DNA of 64,000 nt from Burhinus oedicnemus (GCA_008921705.1 VFFE01007738.1:1121009-1185008), one strand, 5' to 3'; shown: positions 39,574 to 53,682, counted from the first letter of the stretch. Notes: generated by a model from the sequence alone, not told the origin. A program made the numbers and translations.

Positions 39574-42500
39574 CTTAAAAATACAGAAGGAATAGAATTG
39601 TTGCAAGTCAAGACTGAGATAAACATGAGCAATGCCAGAGGTGTAGAAGTTAGCCAACTTCTATCCCGCCAGCGCTCTTCCAGTTTGCATATATTCTGTA
39701 TACACTCAGATTGTAAATGTTGATCTGCATCACAGCAAAAGCATTAAATAAATCATTTTCCTATAATCTTTATGTGTGTTATATGCATTTATTATATCTA
39801 AATGTGTAGTTGTGATAAGGGGTTTAAAAATTTACATTAAAAACTTTTTTCAGCATGAGATGAAGTGGAGACTGAAAATTACAATAAAATGAAAGTATGA
39901 AAATAACGTCCTTGTAGTTTAGAGGAGGGTTGTTGTTTTGCTTTGTTTTTCTTTAGTTTGTGTTCTGTTTACATCACTCTCTCCTTTTCACATTGGTTAG
40001 CTCTACTGTTTTTTCTAACTGTAAATAATTATTTGTAGAGGCCTAAAAAATGTGCATCAAAATACCTTCTTCTTGGATAAATTACATAAGGTGAATTTTA
40101 GTATTCTCCTAGAAATAAAAGTTAACAATTTGATATTGATATTTTTAAAATAAGGCTTCTGCTCTGACAAATTCACAAAAGCCACAAAGATGCCAAAGCT
40201 ATGACTAAATATTAAAAAATGGAAATATTATCCACAGAATTACTGTCCCAAGAGCAGAACCTATTAGCTGAAGCAGCTATTTCAAATGCTAGTATTGTAA
40301 AAAGATTTATAACAAATATAAGTCCCTGAAACAGAAGGTTGAAACAGAAGGTTATGGTGAAGGAGTTGAAGGAACTCAAATGATTTTGTGACTGATAAGA
40401 AAAATAAGAGTGGCTGGTGTGAATAAACAGTCAGAACCCTTAAAGCAGTTGCAGTGCCTTGTCTGAAGAGAGAATCTAAAACTGAAGAGCACAGACCAAT
40501 TCAGGGCTTGTCACCCATGCAGTCCCACCAGCAGAGGAAGCAACTGGGCACAGCAGAGTTATTGCTTCTTTGGCCCCAACATGCTGAATATCTGTAGTGA
40601 ACTGTCCATTCATGATGAAATGTGCTCCCAATCAGACAAAAAGTCCAAATCCATTCAGTGTATCTATAGTAATACTGTTCTTTTCATTTGTTAGGAGAGA
40701 AAGCACTCACACATTTTGTAATGTATTTTGTGAATGGCAAAAGGAACTATGCTTTGATGAACTTATATGACATTGTAAAATTGCAAAAAGTGTAATTCAT
40801 GGCTAGTTCCTTCCATGGATATGGCAGTCCTGCAGTGCATTTAGGATCTTTTATGTATGCTGTTTACCAAGTCTTAGTTGTTATTTATAAGGAATATGTG
40901 AATATGAAATATTAATTTTTAACCCGAAAACATTTTAAATATTCAAATTAAATATGTAAGCATATATTCCATTTAGAATTTCAATTTTATGCTGATTTGC
41001 ATAATTCAGTGAAAGAAAAAACAGTTAGTTTATTACAAAGCTTCACCATTCATTTCTACCCTCAGGCTTGCTAAGGATATCCAGGCCAGGTATTTGACCA
41101 TTCAGAGCATCAAGTGAATGTTTAAGATTGTTTAATCTAATCTGAAGGACTAAATGCTGTATACTGGAATCCTTTATTATTTAGACATGTATCTTACTTG
41201 GCATTCAAATGCACCCATGTAATTTTTTTATATATATCTTTTCAGGTTTTTTAATTGTTCATATGAATTTCACAAACAGTGATTCTTAATGTCATTTTTG
41301 ATAACAAAAACTTTACCTGCAAACCATTTTCATAACAGGCCAAATGTCAGGCATTCTATTTAACATGGCTATTCCTAGTTTCATTTGGGCACGCTTACAT
41401 TTATGGTGAAATCCATACAACTGCAAACTGTCAGACACCTGTGGTCTTGCCATTTGAGTGTCATTATTCAGTTAATGTACTTTAATGTATATGAACCATG
41501 ACTCAAAGCACAGATGCTGACAGTGTCAAACTCATGATCACACATACCATTTACTTATTTCCAGATGATACTGCCTTCTGTTATTATAAGCATATCAGAT
41601 GAGGGACACAGCTATATTGTTGTGGCAGGCAGTAGATCACAAACACATTTGTAAAACTATTTCTAGCAGAACTAGTATGTTTAGCCACCTGGTACACCTA
41701 TAATATGTTATCTAAATTTGAACTGATGCTTCATCAATTCATTTTATACAAAATTAAATTCGCAAATAAATTCTGTAAGGTTATGAATCCACATGCTAGC
41801 TTTAGATTTCCCACCCTTTTCACATTTTAGCAGACATATTTCAGTACTGCTGGAATAAGGTAAAGACCAAAGAAAAAGTTACAATGTCTAAAAATCAAAT
41901 AAACAATTTTTTCAGGATGCATCTAGTCTTGTATTTCAATATTCAATATCTGTATAGAAACAATATTTCAGCTTTATTCCAGTGACTCAGAATAGAGGCA
42001 AATGCGGGGTTTTTTAAGGTTCATAAAGGTATAACTGAGAACAAAATTTGACCGTTTTATCACAAACAATCATCCCAGCCTGACTATGTAAATGGAACCA
42101 AGCAACAAAACACTTTGTTTCTTGGAAGTGCATGACTTTATCTCTTTGCAATTTGAAACTATTATGCTGACAAATACAACACAGTAGGGATCAGGCACCA
42201 CTTGGAGATTAACATTTTTGAAGCCTATATATATCATAAAAAACCCACACTACCAAATACAGTCAAACAGATGGATCCTGATCAGAGGACTAGGAGAGGT
42301 TGAATGCAGCAAGTACTGAAGATTGATACCTACTTACAAAGAAGCAATCTGGGCACAGTGAACAGCAGGTTGCTACAGACATTTCGCATATTTATTGAAG
42401 CATTAAGGGAGTTCCGCAATTCCATTAACATATATACAGGACTATGTAAAAACTATAGTATATTAGGCTTCCCACACACATAGACATCTTGAATTATAAT

Positions 42501-45053
42501 GACTAGTCTACACATAATAAAACTTAAGTGAAACCTGTGTAATGTGGGATAATCCATTGTCAGCATTGCAGTTTAACAATACTTCCATTTTCAAAACTCC
42601 AATGACGTTTACAGCTGAAAATGCCTGGCCTAGTTTTGTTCCCAATAGCAAAATCAATTACAAAACTCCCATCAACTTGGAAAGAAGCAAAATCAGACAC
42701 TGTTCTATCTGTTACAGTAAAGGTACAAAACTTTGACATAAATATTCAGTTTAATTGCCCTTCTGAAGCAGAAACAATAGCTGAGAGGCAAAACATCTCT
42801 GCTGCTTGTTTAGAAACTTTAATGTTTCACATGAAAACACATCACCAAAGAAAGTCTTGAGGTAAAGTTGAAAAATTAAGTAATAGTTATTAGGAGAAAA
42901 CCAGAAAAGAATAACAACTTTACAGCTTCAAACTATTCAGCTGTGTCCAGAGGTACCTTCTCACATTCATCATCAAGTGCATTGGAAGAGACAGATTACA
43001 TCCATTCAGCACATACCTAAAAACAGGTTTGTCCTTCTACCTCCAGTGGCGCTTAAAAGAATTTTTGTCACCAAATTAAGCAGCTGTTGTATTAGGTTTT
43101 TCTTTTCCTAAACAAGCATCTTAATATCATTCTTGTCTGTTTCTCTGCTGTTCCTGTATCATTCTACATCATCAGCTTTTTGCTCCGAATTAGTATTTTT
43201 CATCACAGCCTGATATTGACCTGCCTTTTCTTTTTTTATTCTGAAGGTAATCTAGTGTTCTAACTTGTAAACAGAAGTTTGCTCAAGTCTTACTTCCTTT
43301 ACTTTGAGTGTTTTTATCTTGTTTGCTGTTATACACACTGTACTAAAATACCGGTCATGAGTTGTGTCATTCTCTTTATTTGGGAGGAGTACATTACACA
43401 CAAATCTAAAGTTTGAGGGGCAAAAAGGAAAATAAATATTTGAATAGCAGTGTAACTTTTCAGAATCCTTTGGATTTAGCGACTGTTTCCTATGCTATAA
43501 TACTGCACCAATATCTTTTACCAACCGTTTTATCGGCAATGAAACATAAAAATGGATATATTCAGTCAAAGTTTTAGCAACATAAAGGTATGTCATCACC
43601 TAAGAAGCATGCAGAATTTACAGCCAATAAACCAGCTGTCTCTTGAGCAAAGTAATCTGTGGTAGAGTCCTTTTGTGGCACCTTTGAGGTTGACTTTCTT
43701 TTTAAAAATGCAGATCACATTCCCTTGAGATACTCATCTTTTCCCATGATGCACTTGGCTGACAGAACAACAAGCTTAGTGCACAGAAACGCCACTGGGG
43801 TTGACAAGCAAATTCCATCAGTATGCAGTGTTTACACAGTACAGTCTAGTAATAGCAGTTCACACAGTCCGTTGCCTTGGAACAGAATTATAATTAAGCC
43901 TTAAATCTTCAGCATTCAGATTAATTCTTATCACACAGGTCTTATACATTTTCTTGTGTAAGTCTGAAAATATGCTTGTCACTAAAGAAAACAGCATACA
44001 ACAGTTAAACAGCTTTGAAGTGGTGGTTGTTGGTAAAATACCCAGGTACAATGTTTCTAGGACATGAATATCTAGTGTTTTCCTCATTAATTACGGGGTT
44101 TAAAAATCTCAGCAGAATTTTAATGTTTTCCTGAAGTCACATTTCCCTCCTCCGACACATAAGTGTGGTAAGCACTAGCTGTAAGGCCTTGGGAGCTCAG
44201 TTCAGTTTAGAAACATCCTCTGTGTTTTATCAAAAAGTGTTTTCTGACCATTCATTAAGTTTACAGCAAATACGATCTAAATCCAAGAGCTGTATATACT
44301 TACGAGCTTCTAAGGAATGTTTCAGAAAAGAAAACATGGAGGTAAAAAGACAGAGAGATCCCTTTGAGGCTGCCAAATTCAAGCACGACCATGACTTTCT
44401 CACATAGATGTAAAATACCATTGTAACATATCTAGCACAGAACAACCCCATTATATTTATTGCCTTTTTTCCCCTCTGTGTAGCCCTGCCAGAGGGCCAC
44501 TTGGAAGCATTTTTCCCAAGTAGTCACAGGCAAGGGCAGCTGTATGAGCTTAACATGGAGAAGGATACAAAAGGCATCTCTTTCTCCTCAGACTTTTCTC
44601 CTTACCATATGGGAAACAATCTTCTGTCTCTCCTTCATGTCAGTACAATAATTAACATTTTTTAAAAGTTACAAAGCAGGAGGGGGAAAAGAAAAAATCA
44701 CCATATAGATCTGAACTTTTTACTGGACTCATTCTCTCTCAAATTGCATTTTATTAGCTCAGCAAAAAGTCTCATGTTGCTTTTCTAACCAAAATGTATT
44801 ATACCAGTACCTCTGATCTGCAGCAATTATTTTTAGTTCTTTTTAGCGAATATGCAGGTCTTCATAAATATATGCACACATTTTCCATAAAGCATGCATT
44901 ACACTTACTGCATAGCAAGTAAATGTATAAGACGTGATATTTCAAATGAAGAAAAAAAAGCAAATATAAACATTTTAGTAACCCTCTTACTGGTCTAACA
45001 CAGATTAAGTCTTCATGGATGCATCCCTCCGTTGTTATGTTAAGCAAACAATA
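39574..45053. other. AT-rich stretch, no gene recognised
   Basis: A 13-base head-to-tail duplication lies at 40328-40353 and an octamer-type motif ATTTGCAT at 40995-41002. The open frame at 43659-43904 (plus) lacks splice support. No RNA gene or repeat family is recognised. Confidence 0.45.
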
Positions 45054-45432
45054 TCATAGAATCATAGAATGGTTTGTGTTGGAAGGGACATTTAAAGATC
45101 ATTTAGTCCAAACCCCCTGCCATCGGCAGGGACATCTTTCACTAGATCAGGTTGCTCAAAGCTCCATTCAACCTGACTTTGAACACTTCCAGTGATGGGG
45201 CATCCACATCTCTAGGCAACCTGTTCTAGTATCTCACCACCCTCATCATAAGAAATTTCTTTGCTATATCCAAATCAATCTAACCTTCTTTCAGTTTAAA
45301 ACCACTCCCCATTGTCCTGTTAGTACAGGTCCTGGTAAAACCTCTTTCTCTGTCTTTCTTACAAGCCCCCTTTATATATTGAAAAGCCACAATAAGATCT
45401 CCCCAGAGCCTTCTCTTCTCCAGGCTGAACAG
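45054..45432 (-). mobile_element. CR1 LINE 3' end fragment
   Basis: Beginning TCATAGAATCATAGAATGG and continuing through GGAAGGGACATTTAAAGATC, CCCCTGCCATCGGCAGGGAC, GGGGCATCCACATCTCTAGG, CAACCTGTTCTAGTATCTCA and CCAGAGCCTTCTCTTCTCCA, this is the reverse complement of the avian CR1 3' UTR and end of ORF2. The element therefore lies on the minus strand, with its 3' terminus at 45054. About 380 bases are retained, with moderate divergence. It is 5'-truncated, as most CR1 copies are, and has no coding capacity. Confidence 0.95.
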
Positions 45433-45579
45433 AAAACACTGCATGTCAAAAAGGTATGTATTTACTCTGACGTCCAATTTCTAGAGAATTATTTGTACCA
45501 GCAGAAAATCACTAACTAGGGACTAAAATAGGGAAAGGTCACAGATCAATCAATGGTGAGGGTATACAGCAGATCCTCC

Positions 45580-46150
45580 AGCCAGAAATATCTGGTGAGC
45601 AGGGTCTTTTCTACAAGACCTGACAATAACAAGGAATTTTAACTACAGAGGTAGCTGTTGGACAAGCAATACAGCAGGACGCTAACTAGTCAGCAGATTC
45701 TTGAATCCCATAGGTACCTGGGTTTTTTGATACAGATGACAGTGAAAAGGAAAGTCCTCTTGATGTCACACCAAGTGCAAGGAACAGGTTAAGGATGTCA
45801 AAGTGGACGGTAACTTGGATGACGGTGATCATGAAATAATAATACATTACACCACTAAAAACTGACAGAGAAAATAACACCACGATAGAAACAATTTGCA
45901 TTTCAGGAAGGCAGTTCTCAGTAGATGAGAACTGGAAGCAAGCTGTCCCAGAATGCTGGCAGCTCTTTAAAGAAACATTTTTAAAGGCCAAGAACAAACA
46001 ACTCCATCACAGAGTAAGAGATAGTCTTGGCTATGTTGTGAGCTCTTCGCTGATCCTAATACAAGGAAGCACGCTGGAGATGAAAATAAGATCAGATTAC
46101 TGAAGAAGAATGCAAAGCTATTTTTTATTTCCCCATATGAACTTGTAGGG
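45580..46150 (+). mobile_element. Degraded CR1 LINE endonuclease-region fragment
   Basis: In plus orientation this resembles the upstream part of CR1 ORF2, which encodes the apurinic-like endonuclease. CCAGCCAGAAATATCTGGTG, then AATTTTAACTACAGAGGTAG, then AGATTCTTGAATCCCATAGG, then GATGACGGTGATCATGAAAT and TGCTGGCAGCTCTTTAAAGA correspond in order to blocks I recall from avian CR1. The translation around 45630 gives TRNFNY followed by SCW, close to the conserved DFN-P-ICW motif of that domain. Frameshifts and stops show it is dead. Limits are approximate, especially the left one. Confidence 0.7.
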
Positions 46151-49100
46151 AGAAATCCGATCAATAAAATGAAATACAATTACAAGAGAAAGTAATTCAA
46201 ACACATAGTGCCCTATGTATCTGAAAGTATGATGTTAACTGGTTCAGACCTGCACTCAGAAAGTGACCAAAGCGGATACAAGTTTGAAGATCCTGTGCAT
46301 CAGCCTCTTAATCAAAACTGAGTCAAAATAACCTTTTTTCATTTTGTTTTGATCAGCATTTTTAAAAAGCAGCATTTAAAAAAAAAAAAGAAAAAAAAAA
46401 AAGAATGGTGACTCATAAAGCTTTCTTCATAATCTTCAAAATAAGTAAAGAAAGCATTACTACAGAAGCACATCTGAAATCTCCTGAGACAGAAACTCAG
46501 ATCTCCCCCTTTATAGATACTCCACTGACCTCCCTATATGCACTTCATTTCATTAGTCATCATCCAGCTAAGAATATGCTGGGATCTGTCATACTGTAGT
46601 TTCATTCATTGTGCAACAATGCATGCACACCTCAGTCTATTTGCCTGTTGCACAATATGGGTATTTCCCAGGAAGGTCAAAGGCAGTTATTTAGTTCAGG
46701 CCTTTTACATATGATCAGATTTCCAGAAAGTGATGTCTAAAATAAGTCTCAAATGAGACAATCATCACACATCACCAGTGCCACCTTGTGGTGCACAGCT
46801 TACTAGTCTATCACTACCCTACCGTTAAAATACTTGTCTTGAGAACAGTTTGGCAACAAGCAAAATGATGTTAAAACCAAATATTTCTTTTTTAAATTAA
46901 GCGAGTATACCTTTAACATTTCAAACTTAGTGTCACTCTAGGGGAGTTAGAATGAAATGACAGTGCACAGATGCATGAACAAGGCAGTGTAAGGGTTAAA
47001 ACACATTTGTTCTTTGACTACCTGGATCCACAGCTGCAACCATGGGTTTTTAAGTCATTTTGAGAATTGATAATAGAATTTCCATTCCTCACTCCTTTTT
47101 TTGGACAGCCCCTAAGGGATAAAGATCTCTTGGATTTTTTTCTTCTTTAAGCAAGTAAACAAGTAAGCAAGTCAAACAAAAATACCTTGTCATCATGACT
47201 CCAGCCTACCCCCAGGCACAAGGAAGCATGTTACTTGACAGACATTAGCTAATCTCCTCTGTTACGACTAACCTCTGACAATTCCAGCCCCAGGTAGTCT
47301 GATGAACAAGTTTTAGCTTGCTCCAGATCCAGAGCCTTGCTTTCTGATGATAGTGAATGGGCCTGCTGACAGTATCTCTGCTCTCAGCTAATCTCTCTGG
47401 GCAACCCCTGTAAACTATTTAACTCGTGCTCACAGACTGGCAATGCAGGTTCTATATATACTAGACTTTTTAAAAGCTGTTACAAAGTGGATTATTTGAT
47501 CAAACCAAAAGAAGCTAAATATGGCACGTTTGAAATTGGCCCTCTTTACCATCTGCAAAGCTATTTACTCTTAGCTCTGAGTTTCTAGGTTTGAGCTGTA
47601 TTTCGGTCGTGTACTAACGTTGTATGAACTGGCCAGTGACGAGTTAACCTGTTTCGGCCCAGACTGAAAGGCTAGCCAGCAAAACTACATCTACATCCTC
47701 ATTATGCAAATGAAGTATGCAGATAATTTCATGTTTCATCTTATTGTTTTGATGTCTTAGAGCAGATGGCAGAAAATGAACCACACTGAAAGTAACCAAG
47801 TGAAATTTTTGCAAACCGTTACTTTCAATGACTTGCTACCATTCTTCACATTACGGTCCTGATATTCAGTCTGTCCTCACCCTATCGGATCTCATGTGCT
47901 GCCAACCACCTCTTATCATCAGTGAACAGAAATTACACTTTGGCCTCAATAAACTGGCCGTTCTATTTGCAGCCAGGTTTTAAAAGAAGCAACTCAAAGT
48001 TCCATAATTCATGGAAACAAATGAGCCTCTCCTCCTAAATCAAGCTGCACAAAACTGCTGCTCCTAAAGAATGCATTAAACTCACATCTTTTTGTTTGTC
48101 ATTGCAGGAGAGTGTACTGTAATATGCTCTATCAGTAAAACTTAGATAAAAAATTATTGTAATCATCAAATAAAGTATTTGTGCAATAACATTTCTGTTG
48201 CTGCTTTACTTTTGAGGGATTTTATGTTTAACCTGCTTTACTATTATTATTGTTGTTCAATCAAATACTGTATGTTATATTTGTGTACTACACAGAGGTC
48301 TTCATGAGAATGTAAAGTTTTCCCCTTAAAGACGCAGCCTAGTTTTCATAGCAACATCATATTCACAAGGAAAGTGCTTTGGTTTTGGGGGGTTTATTAA
48401 CAATGCACTGCTTTTAGATAATATACAACAAATCCGATTAGCTCATATACAGAGCTTTGTTTCTTTCATTCCACAAGAACATCTACTTAGAGAATAACTT
48501 CCATCAGCCATCCTCCACCAAAATTTAGTATGCCAATTCCCATTTAAGAGTCCCAGCTATAAGCCAGCCATATGAATATCAAGTTGGCTTCCAAAGGATA
48601 TTATTTTTCATACAGAATATCAAAGCAATAACAACACCTTACTACTGTATGTGGACTTTCTGAAGTTGAAACACTGCTAACAGGTTTAATTTGAATTTTC
48701 ATTTATCTATTTGACACCTAATGTCTTGGAATATGAAATATTTATCTTGCTCCCTCTAGTTTCAATGCTCAGTAATCTCACCAGTAGCAATAACAGGCAA
48801 CATTTAAGTGTATATCTCCAAAACAGATTTCATTACTTCTTGTTCACCTAAGGAGTATATTTGTCAACTTCTGAAAACCATAAATAAAATTTTACAATCA
48901 CTGTGTGAGTAAATCTGGCAATAAAAGATTGCATTACTTTTTATTGAATTTGAGTCATTCCTGATGAAATCAAGACAAACTCATCTAAATACCTTTATAC
49001 AGTTTATAGCTACAAATAATACTAAACATTTTCAAATAAAAATTAAAGCTGAAGCTTTATTCAGCATAATCTGTTGAGCCTGTAAGAGCTGACACACTAC

Positions 49101-52094
49101 TTGTAAAGGTAAAATATCACCTATCCATCTTATATGAAACAATGACCTGTTATGACTCATCAGAAAATGACAAACAGTAATCCTCAGATGCAATTCTCCA
49201 CCATAATCTTAAAAACTTCCCTTGGGACTTTCTCTAATTTTAATTTAGAATTAATCCAGTAGAAGTATTTTTGCTTTTATCCTTCATTGATGCATCAAGA
49301 TCCTTTTATTTCTGATACGTAGGATATTAGGTTCTCCATATTACTTTGTGGGTCTGTTCACCACACTAAGATCGCTGGAATTTTTTCACTGTGTCGGTAG
49401 CTTTAGAGCAGGTACTTACAGTAGAAACCGGCACGATGCGCAAGACAGAAAAACTTATACCTCTGAAACATAACAAATTTTTCTTCCCCAATAAGCCTAC
49501 ACACCAAGCAGAAAAGACTATAGTAGCCAAATCTGAGAGGAGAGGCTAATTTGTTACATCACTAATGCAATTGAGGATTTCTACTACAGAAAATCTGCAG
49601 TATATGCAGAATTTGCCTTTGCTCATGTACAGCCTTTGCTGTATTTATGCAAGTTACCCAATATCTTTTAATGACTGGGCCAATTTTGTTTGATGGAGAC
49701 ATCTGACAAAGGTCTTTAATAAAGCAACACTTATTCTTTAAGGTAACATTTCCATAATTGGACTGTGACGCTGAGGAAACTTAGCTTCCACCTTGGTATG
49801 CTAGAGTGGTTTTCAGAAGTGCTACAGAAAATATATTCTACTTTTATCAATGAATTCTGTGTGCAACCAAAAAGTCTGGTCTTTTATTGGCCAGTATTTC
49901 TAAAGTACAAAGGTGTACCTTAATGTCAATGATTAGACATTCATCAAAAAAAAAAAAAAATTAAGTGCAAGAAAGGGACAAAGGCTAACTCCAAAACAGC
50001 TAAAAGTTTGAGGATGATGAAATTTATTAAGTTTTGATTCAATTTTGTCAAGTTTTGATTCAAGCCATGGCCTTGAACCTGCACCTCCTATATTGCACAG
50101 TGAAGTCTCAACAATTAACCTTCTAGCTATTTTTAGTCACTCTTTCTCTTCCTCCTCTTCTTTCTTATCTGAACACAAGACATCCCAATTTTATTCTAAC
50201 TCAACACAAGAAAACCCTAAAGCCAGTTTCTTCCCAGTTCTTAAATTTGCACCTAGAGCATATGAAATAATACTTCAAATGCTGGAGTCCAGGTAAATAA
50301 ACCTTGAAATAAGTAAAGTATATCTACCTCCCTACCAACGGTTTGAGCTTTCTTATTTTGTAAGGTATTTTATACAACTAAAATTTTTTGCATAAACTGT
50401 GCACAGTAATAAATTCTTCTACAAAACAGTTGGCATTTGGCATGAAGAGAAACATGCCCCAGTGCTGCAGAGCAAGATATGCAATCATTACTGAGGAGTA
50501 AAGCATGCTGGGTTTTTTTAGAAGTTGCATCAGAAATTAGACTCATAAAATTCCACAATACTAAAAAACTGCTATGAATTACATCTGAGCACAGTGCTAG
50601 CATTTTAGTGAAAGCATAATTTCTGTAATTTACATGTGAGCTTAATAACAGTACCTAGAAAAAGCCTCAATATGGACTTAAACATATCAGAGTTCAAGCA
50701 ACAGTTACAGAGGAGGGGGTAAAGAAACTTCCATACAAATAAGACATTAGTCTGCAAAGTGCTGGGGCAGTCACATTAAATTCTTCAGTGGTAGCAGAGG
50801 GTATACAGGGTTTGCAAGAGGCACCCAGCTCCCACTGCTGAATACTTAGTATATAAAGAGAAACCTAAACAGTGTATCTGCTTCTCCTAGTGAAATAGTT
50901 CGATAACTAACAGCTCATTTTAAATACAGGATACAAAAGAAAACATAATAAGGCACATTTTATCAGCTGTTTCAGCTTCCAGAAACAAGAATAAGATCTG
51001 AAAAAAATGAGGGATTTAATACTATCCAAGAAAGTACCTGGAATACTATGGCAATGCCATTTTTTCAAAGTATACAAGTTTTGCAAAACGTGTCTGAAAA
51101 ATATGGCACCTTTCACAAAACATTACCCCAACCACATCTCAAATTCTACTATTCTAATCTTGCAGTAGAACCAAATGAAAAATTATGTTGTTCTAGTACA
51201 GAGATATTTGAGGATTTAAAAAAAAAAAAAAAAATGTTACTATGCCCAAAGAAGCAGTTAATTTAAACAAACTGGTACATTTTCCTTCATAGACACATTG
51301 TCCAAAAAATATGTAAATCCAAATAAATTTTCCTTTTACATTTTCAGATTAGCTTTATTTCAAAATTACACTATTTCACTTTCACCCAAATTATCTTTCA
51401 GTAAATTTAAGAACTCTACTTCAAAACACGAGTGAAACACAAAAGTTCCTGTCTTCCAGGAGGTTTTTTGCAATCTTAACCACTGCTTAGACTTTCAAAA
51501 GCATGAGCATGCTAAATACAGTGTTATCTTTGAGGGGGTGAGATGACCAAAACCAACATTTTGCCATCAGCTTTGCATAAAATCTGTCTATGCATAAAAT
51601 CTCGCAACCCTAACAAGGCTGACAAAACCTTTCTCCCTCCAGAATACCAGCTGTCATTTTGCTATATGTAGGCAAATCCCATAACAGGTAGGAAAAGTGG
51701 CAATATGAAATAAGACTTGAAGATAAACTCAAACACGCACAACCCTATGAATATACATTACAGACAACTCTATGAAGTCATATGACTGATGGTTTAATTA
51801 ACATTATATTATTCTGCTCTGTCCCTTCAACAAAAACTGTTGTCTGATAGACTTCCAAGCCATGCAAGATCAAAGGGTCTGGTCTGAAATTTAGCAGACT
51901 TACTACATCAACTTAGATAACAAAAACAGTTCTGTTAAAGGGTCATACATTGGCAATTTGTTTTCCCATTCCTAAGGGGTTTTATTTGCATACTTCAAAA
52001 AAGGTACATATACTTTTAAAGATCATTGCCCTAAAAGGCATATTTGTAAAGTGTGTCTCGTCACAGTTAAGGTGTACATCACACTCCATGTTAC
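46151..52094. other. AT-rich stretch, possible regulatory sequence only
   Basis: An A-rich run lies at 46378-46402 (12 A, G, 12 A). A perfect octamer ATGCAAAT is at 47704-47711, in a stretch (47600-48110) less repetitive than its surroundings that could be a conserved noncoding element. This cannot be tested here. Two copies of a 14-base unit lie at 50029-50063. Poly(A) runs lie near 49946 and 51218. No gene is recognised. Confidence 0.4.
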
Positions 52095-52170
52095 CTCACT
52101 GGCATCTAGGTCCAGGACAATAAGGCTTAAGAGATGCTGCACGCTCTGTTTGTTTCTCTGCCCTGAGTTA
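52095..52170 (-). CDS. Candidate internal exon, helical, unidentified
   Basis: On the minus strand the acceptor GTGCTGCCTGTTTAG and the donor CAGTGAG|GTAACATGG enclose 76 bases with one carry-over base and 25 open codons. The residues include NKQSVQHLLSLIVLDLDASE, which looks like an amphipathic helix. The candidate exon at 52379-52486, about 210 bases upstream on the same strand, ends in phase 2 and joins in frame. The family is unknown. Alpha-helical repeat proteins would fit, but that is only an impression from composition. Confidence 0.25.
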
Positions 52171-52378
52171 CTAAACAGGCAGCACGCAGTGGACTGGTTT
52201 CACCAAGTTATACCTCTCATAGACCTCAACTGCAGACATAAGCATAAAGCCAACTCTTCCTTCCAACAGACACAGTGAGCCTACTCTAAAGTTAATTAAG
52301 TTTTCTGAAAGAAAGAAAAGTATCAAATGAGTTGCACAGGGATAGGATTCAGAGAGTGCATTATAAATTATGTACAAC

Positions 52379-52486
52379 CTTGGCAAAAAGTTCCCCACAG
52401 AATCACAGATTTCAAGTATTTCAAAAGCAGCTATGGCTGCGTCAGGTAAAACAGTCACCGGGAGAGGCATGTTTGTCATCCTGGCA
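52379..52486 (-). CDS. Candidate internal exon, unidentified protein
   Basis: On the minus strand a strong acceptor (GTATCTGTATCGTCTTTGCAG) opens a frame that stays open well beyond this stretch, from 52515 down to 52171 (114 codons). Samples are MPLPVTVLPDAAIAAFEIL and EICDSVGNFLP. The donor that keeps phase with the next candidate exon is CCAAG|GTTGTA, a weak site, so the right-to-left end is uncertain. The long open frame and good acceptor are the positive evidence. The weak donor and lack of any recognised family are against it. Confidence 0.25.
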
Positions 52487-53682
52487 CTGCAAAGACGATA
52501 CAGATACTTAGACAATTATCTGTAAAATGCTTCAGCAGATTGCTGCATAAAGGAGAAGATAAATGTATACAGAAATACTTCTAGGAAGATACAGCACTTC
52601 TTACTGAGCACGTCATGTGTTTTTAATAAAATGCCAAGTTTAATGCTAATGGCTGTTAATCAGAGCCTTCTTCAATGTAATTTAAATATATTTCATTTCC
52701 TAATTTAAAGTTTGGTACTACAAAATCTTTTACATTCAGAACCTATGTTCATCTTGGTATGAAATATTCATTATGTCTTAACAGTATTAACAGCAAATTA
52801 TTATTTGGGGGCTTCCTTGAAGTATTACTAAGCTTGGGAAATATGCAGACTCTGATATAAAGAGGCAGTTTCTCCTTGTATCCTGGGAAAGTATTAGGTG
52901 GGTAAAAAGTTACACATACTAGTCGTAGCAAAAACAGCAGTCAAGAGACAGCACAACTAAGATTCCCCAAAGGCTGGTTTAGCATTTCATAAGCGTGTGG
53001 AACAACAAGGAAGTGACAAGGATGCTTCAGGGAACAAAGCTTTTTCCAGACAGATGCAGAGACCCATGTATTCCAGTCAACTGAGTAAGAACTCATTTCT
53101 TAAATATTTACCTATATATTAGCAAATTTCATCAAAACACAAAATCCGACTGCTGTGACTGTGCCCCCATTCTAGAGTTCTCACTGAGACTGCCTGCAAA
53201 CTACATGCACCTCTCTCTACGCTTTATGGAGGCTGAAAACGAAAGGCAGCAATGCTTCTGAAAAACAGAGGGGAATTTTTTTGTTGTTGTTTTGGTTTTT
53301 GCCACAATACAAAAGCAAGACAAAACTTCACTTCATAACCTGACACGGTAGGAGTAATTGGGGAAGATTATGGGTTTCAAAAGGTTATGCTGAAGTCAGG
53401 AATCAGTCAAGTCTATTTCCTCTAGCAGTGCAAGAAGGTTACTTGAAATAACAGAGACAAGGTATTAGCCAAAAAAATCCCCCGAGCCCTAAAATAAGCT
53501 GAACTGTCATGGCTCAAAACGCAAACCAGTGCCTGAACAGATACCTTTGAAATTATTCAATATTCTCATAGCTCATGAAACAGTTTTGTTGGTTGGGTTT
53601 ATTTTTTTTTAAATAATTTTTGCTGCATTACATACAGGATTTTAGTTTCCCAGTGAAATACCCACACGTAGAACCTTTAGTT

